From: Larimichthys crocea
Lineage: Eukaryota; Chordata; Actinopteri; Sciaenidae
NCBI RefSeq assembly: GCF_000972845.2
Contig: NC_040021.1
Location: forward strand, 12,614,908 to 12,678,907
Direction of reading: 5' to 3'
DNA length: 64,000 bases
Below, piece by piece: positions 59,366 to 64,000 of this stretch. The first letter of the stretch is position 1, and each line of letters opens with the position of its first letter. The position numbers were made by a program, and so were the translations under genes. The notes beneath the pieces were generated by a model. It was not told where the DNA came from. It did no database searches and saw only the letters and a list, made by a program, of their open reading frames with translations.

Positions 59366-60544
59366 AAGTGACATGCAACAATTCACTTGTTGATAAGACT
59401 GTCCAGGAGTTAAGCAGCAGACACAACTCTAATTAAGAAACAGCTGATTTTATTGTGTGAAATTTAGGTTAGGTACAAAAACTTAAACTAAAAAATAACA
59501 GAAGAGCACAACAGTTTAATTCCTTTCATATGGGCTATTGTTTATGTTTTTGAATATCCAATTAGTGTCCCCAAGGGGTATATTACTGATTTAGTCTTCA
59601 TGCACTATGTTCCTAAACAGCATTAAATGAATAAAATGCACTAAACGAATTCAAACCACATGATATTTACAGCAGAAATCTAGGCAACAGGAGAAAAGTC
59701 CATGGCCCAGTTTTCCATCACACTGAAGGACAAAGAAGCCAAGGCTTTGAATAAACCTGTGCGCAAGCTATGGCACTTCCCGAAATCCTGAGTACACATT
59801 CTGAATACTCAAAGACTCAATGGGAACAGCTCGACCATGCAGATTTCAATCTGTGGAGCAATGTGCAAAGTGACACAGTGTAGATTGGGTCTGCTACAGT
59901 GGGATAAGGAAAGTGGCTGAGGGGGGAATGGAATATTTGGTGATATTTGAAGAGAGAAAATCAAATTGACAGAGGAAGGTGGAATCAGGAGGCGGATATT
60001 GGGACTTCAATATCATACGCAGCGTCTTTACCACCACATTAAAAGAATAAAAATCCTGTGTACAGCCATGCTGGCAGCTGTACATGCTCACAAAGATCAC
60101 ATGCATCACAAAGCTGGTTTTTATGTTCAACATGTTCACCATTTAGCAAGCCAATACCATGCTACATGATAAGCTACTAAGCATACTGAGGCTGATAGTA
60201 ATGCTGTTATTTTTGCAGGTATTTAGTCATCGACATGTTTAACCTGATAGAGGGGGACAACACTAAACCAAAATAAGGAACATGATTAAAAAATTCCCTT
60301 GTTTAACACATGAATGGGTTGAGGAGAGCAGAATTAACCTTAGCACATTAGCTTTCTCATCGTTTTTTTCTACTCGTCGTCGTCTCGCAGGTTCTCACAG
60401 ATCGTGGCTACACCTTTGATCAGTGATTGGTCAAGCCTGCTGCTATGATCCTCCTTGATATCCACTACACATACTATTACTATCATAATCATTAATACTA
60501 CCTTTGGTCATATCTTCATTAAAATGTATAGCTATTTATCTATT

Positions 60545-60752
60545 TATCTCCCTCTTTAACTCAACCGGTCACAGCCGCCTCTTTAAGGGAAGTTTTTCCT
60601 CGCCACTGTCACCAAGTGCTTGCTCATGGTGGGAATTGTTGGGTCTGTGAATATTACAAAGAGTACAGTTTAGACCTGCTCAACATGGAAAGTGTCATGA
60701 GAACTTTTGTTATGATTTCAGACTACAGTATACAAATAAAATTTTATTGAAT
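60545..60752 (+). mobile_element. fish interspersed repeat, 3' part
   Basis: Contains cggtcacagccgcctcttta, gggaagtttttcctcgccac, tgtcaccaagtgcttgctca and, at the right, acaaataaaattttattgaa. The phrase order (gtttttcct, ccactgtc-ccaagtgcttgctcat, ATAAAATT...TTGAATT tail) is that of a very common fish repeat. I do not assign its class. Confidence 0.6.
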
Positions 60753-62678
60753 TAGTAATGTCACTGTGAGCATGTTAGCATTTAGCTCAAATCACAGATA
60801 ATTATAGCTTCACAGAGTTATTAGCATGGCTTACACTGCTGCTGATACATTTCTCTTTGGCAGTAGTAGTAGTTATTATTGTTGAATTGGCCTGGCGTAG
60901 ATGTCAACACATAATGCTGCTGAAAGAGGTTTTGTGCTATATCAGTGTCTCACAAAATTATTTGATGTAACAGCATGACACCTCAGTTTATGCAGGCCCA
61001 CTCAGTGTGTGTGAAAGTACATGTGTGCAAGCGCTGACTGACACACTGCGTTTCCATCTCTTTCTGTGTGTAGGAGTACAAAGCAACACATTAGCCAGAC
61101 TGCGGTTCCTCGAGGGCAATAAGAACCCCACACAGTTAAACCTCACGTAGGAGGACATCAAAAACTGCTTCCTTTTCTCTCCGGATTCAGCTAATAAAAC
61201 TGTTAGCAGCCCTGCCAGTGTGCTACTCACACAGGCGCGGTTGCACTAGCGAGCGCATCATCAAACTGCTGAACACATGACTTGAGGAAATAACCTTGAA
61301 TCACTTGATCTGGGCTGTTCACAGTCGATTGGACTACAAACTTCACATGAGTTGAATCTCTGAGGAGGGTTCAGGTCATTCTGGTTCCTTTATGTGTATC
61401 AGTGTGTGTGTGCGGTGTTGAAATGTCAGACTGTACACATGTAACACAAGCAATATGCAAGCATTGACACATAATAAAGCAAATATGCGTGCACATGGGT
61501 ACATCGATGTTCATACACATATGATACAGTGTCCGTATTGTCTTCACTCACACGCCTACATGTGCTACATGTGAATAGAAAAAAAAAACAACCTCAAAAG
61601 GAGAGCGGCAGCAGCTGGGGAAGTGCCGCGGGCACCAAGTGTTACAAAGAGATAATAATGATATATTACTTTGTAACTCTCCACTGTTTGGATTGATGGT
61701 GATGACTAATGGCATCTAATGATGATGACAATGATGAAGAAGGAAGTAGATGATGGGTCATAAAAATGACTGATGAACCATGCTCAAACTTGGGGCCGTT
61801 GAGAGCCCGATACTGTGCTTTATGATAGAGCATGTTGTTGTCTTTGCTGCAATTTGTAGCGAGTAGCAACAACAGCCATATTTCTAACGCAGCAATTAGC
61901 ATTTCAGAGAAACCCCTGGGACTGAGAAATAGCCTTAAAGCAGGCTGAACATCTTGCTTGGTTTTCATTTCTCCTCAAAAGCACTCTGGAGCTGATCCAA
62001 CAAAACAATAGCACTTCATTGAGCTGGCGTAGGATTTATTTAGTCAGGAACCAATTTTGCAGATCAGCCTTTTATGATTCAGTAAGTGACCAAACAGATT
62101 TGTGTGACGTCCTTCAGATGCTGCTAAAATTAAGTGGGGAAAAAAAAAAGAAATAAACAGTTTCATGGTAAATGTGGAATCCACCACTGAAGACAACTGA
62201 CAGCAGCTCCTGAAAACAATTACTGGCATTACAGTGAAGCACTGAGTCGTGTATCAGTTTGAGTATGATAGAGGCCTTACAAAAGGGGTGGTATGATTAG
62301 GAATTTACTAGAGTTTCTGGATCAAGGTGGTGTGGAAGTGGTTTGACTATTTTTATAGAAATCTGTGCAGCAGAAGAGCCAATGTTAAGCCACAGCCCCT
62401 TTATTGGCTCTTTCAACAGCAAATGTGACCATATGGATTCAGGTCTGGGAGAGAGTCTTGTAAAATTCAAGAGAACCGAACTGAGTTCTGACCCTGACAT
62501 CGAAAAAGCAGTGTCAAGAAGAGCTTTTGTCTGTGCAGCACACTGGAGCCAAAATTCAAAGCTACTGCCCTTCTAAACAAGATGTACAAGTTTAGTGATT
62601 CAAGGGAGTCAGGTTAAGTATCAACGTGCATGCTGAGACTAAGATTCAAGTCATTCACAAGACGTGTCAGGCCCCTAC

Positions 62679-62954
62679 CTTCCTCTGGTACAGCTCTTCC
62701 GGTGTTGTTGACCTCAGGCTGACCAGACGGTAGTTCTTCATTACGGTGCGGGGGCGCTTGCGTGGCGGGGCGAACCGTTCCATCTCTGTTACATAATAGA
62801 GGCCCTGCTTGATGTAGCCAAAGTAGCGGGCTTTGGCTGAGGATTCATCGTCTGAGTCAGAGTCTCCGCCATCGTCGCCCTCCTCATCCTCGCTGGCCCC
62901 GCCACTCAGATTGCTCTCCAGGCGCCCACGCTTCTGAGCCAGCTTCACCTCACA
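62679..62954 (-). CDS. nbas: nbas exon e1: acidic linker and basic patch
   Basis: This 276-nt exon (92 codons, phase 0 at both ends) is the most upstream one I could place. The acceptor reads ttcacag and the donor AAG|gtaggg. Residues 11-35 form an acidic, Ser/Gly-rich stretch (ASEDEEGDDGGDSDSDDE), followed by YFGYIKQGLYYVTEMERF, then a basic cluster PPRKRPRT and the conserved NYRLVSLRSTTPEELYQRK. The second half matches vertebrate NBAS just before the helical solenoid; the acidic part is a flexible linker and less conserved. A second in-frame AG lies 6 nt inside the exon, so an acceptor choice that drops two residues (Cys-Glu) is possible. I could not find the preceding exon in 62955-64000. 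Confidence 0.93.
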
Positions 62955-64000
62955 CTGTGAATAACATAGAGTAGAGCATTACAGATGGGATGGAGGTAAA
63001 CTGAGAGATGACCAAGAAAAAAAGTAGAGGAGCATTAAAAAATGAACAAGAGTAACGATAACTACGCAAGTGATTTAAACATAACTTTGAATTATACTGC
63101 TAACACATGGCCTGAAAGTGATCATAAAGCAGCAGTTGTCTTTTTTAATAAAACACAGCTGTCTTGTTGGCCCGAATCGTAAAGTGAGGGCTGCAAAACA
63201 TGAGAAGCTCCATTCCCGATGATTGAGGCTGTCAGATTTACGGCCTTTGCCCAGAATGACTTTTTGATGCTGAGCATGGACACTTCTTTGCCAGCAGGAA
63301 GTGTTGAATGAAGATTGAAGCATAGAACTCAATGCAGCACAGTCTACACATACAGCTGTGCTTAAGGCTGGTAAACACACTCAATTTAACGCCCTGATGC
63401 CAGATCAGCAGGCTGTCTACAACACAAAACAGCAGCAAGGTCAAGCTGCTCAATAGAAAATCTAAATCCAAGCTGTCCAAAGTACTTTCTTGGACTTGTC
63501 TTGCCCTGTTCTCTAGTTTCATGATTGCCTCAGCTGGGGGAATATTATTTGCCCATTTTTCATCCGCATGCTGCAGCCTCATATTGTGTAGAGATGCCCC
63601 TCTGGGTTTGAGCTCACAAGAGAAAAACGCTAGCAAAGGCACTCACAGCCAGGGTTTATGAAACATTTAGCACCTGTAAAAATGTTAATCAATGTGAGGC
63701 TGAGGCTGCCTCCGTAATGCTGCACTACACCACCCCGTTACACGCAGGAAGATAAAAAATCATCATAAACAGGCAAGGTCACATTATTCCATGTGTGGAG
63801 GTGTTTACGCAGTGCAAGCCTCGTTCTCATACATAGCCAGGTGTTCAAGGTAATTTCAGCACACATTTCAACACACACACACACACACACACAAACCCTC
63901 AGCTGTTGATGCAGCTACTCCATGCCGAAGCAGGCTGATGAAACCTTTCCAAAAAGTTGGTAGCTGGCTGGTAAAGAAATCTCTCTCACACACTCTTTCT
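62955..64000 (-). other. nbas: nbas intron upstream of e1 (partial)
   Basis: At least 1.05 kb with no exon I can match to NBAS. A 134-codon open frame at 63238-63642 shows no NBAS resemblance. A CA array lies at 63870-63892. The preceding exon is probably beyond the right edge. Confidence 0.55.
63870..63892. repeat. (AC)n microsatellite
   Basis: Short uninterrupted AC array near the right edge. Confidence 0.9.

Larger units (their letters stand above)
59102..62678 (-). other. nbas: nbas intron e1-e2 (3.6 kb)
   Basis: Contains the AT/AC repeat cluster (59176-59365) and a repeat tail (60545-60752), plus a further repeat scrap at 60765-60835. No additional exon is visible. Confidence 0.6.
85..62954 (-). 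other. nbas: nbas gene, internal part (26 coding exons, both ends outside the window)
   Basis: Ordered minus-strand exons translate into one continuous protein segment that closely follows vertebrate NBAS. All junctions are GT-AG, all phases are compatible, and the 26 non-redundant exons sum to 3345 nt (1115 codons). NBAS is a large peripheral ER protein of about 2370 residues in human. With RINT1 and ZW10 it forms the NRZ (Dsl1-like) complex that tethers Golgi-derived COPI vesicles to the syntaxin-18 SNARE at the ER, and it has been linked to nonsense-mediated mRNA decay. Biallelic human variants cause SOPH syndrome and fever-triggered infantile liver failure. The segment runs from an acidic linker through much of the Sec39-type helical solenoid. 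No start codon, stop codon, promoter or poly(A) site is in the window. Identification rests on remembered family sequence, not a search. The locus as assembled also contains a second copy of exons e6-e9. Confidence 0.96.

Noticed and set aside
63238..63642. 134-codon minus-strand open frame, considered as the exon before e1
   Set aside because: The translation does not resemble NBAS, and I found no acceptor/donor pair of the right phase that joins to e1.

Overview
This window is vertebrate nuclear DNA, almost certainly from a ray-finned (teleost) fish. Exons are short (63-276 bp) with GT-AG splice sites, introns run from about 0.1 to 7.9 kb, CA/GT microsatellites are very dense, and several scattered repeats look like fish tRNA-derived SINEs and MITEs. 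I cannot name the species. There are no bacterial genes, operons or CRISPR arrays, and no RNA gene that I can support.

The only gene I can support is nbas (NBAS subunit of the NRZ tethering complex, originally neuroblastoma-amplified sequence), on the minus strand and transcribed right to left through the whole window. I placed 26 consecutive internal coding exons, called e1 (62679-62954) to e26 (85-161). Each splices in frame to the next; together they give 3345 nt, or 1115 codons, with no stop. They cover the middle of the protein: an acidic linker after the N-terminal beta-propeller region, then the Sec39-type alpha-solenoid. The start codon, promoter, 3' end and poly(A) site lie outside the window. 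NBAS works with RINT1 and ZW10 in Golgi-to-ER retrograde tethering and has also been linked to nonsense-mediated mRNA decay.

The most notable structure is a direct tandem duplication of about 7.3 kb. Copy A (about 34970-42308) and copy B (about 42317-49573) both hold exons e6-e9 with their introns. The four exons total 483 nt and are phase 0 at both outer edges, so a true duplication would add 161 residues in frame. As written, copy B is full of one-base indels, three of its four exons have broken frames, and its far end holds a 10-N gap with overlapping flanks. I judge an assembly artefact more likely: an unpolished long read or second haplotype placed in tandem. A real partial gene duplication is not excluded.

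Layout from left to right: 1-34900 holds e26 to e10 with introns of 0.1-4.6 kb; 34970-49573 is the duplicated block; 49574-64000 holds e5 to e1, including a 7.9 kb intron. Introns carry SINE-like elements (9740-9866, 16366-16614, 19909-20121, 29925-30180, 32683-32897, 56912-57152), a MITE with long inverted ends and TTAA termini (53139-53804), a hairpin-forming inverted repeat (21447-21690), and another repeat family split by a SINE (about 56866-57800). I found no undescribed biological system; the window is mainly the central part of one conserved housekeeping gene.
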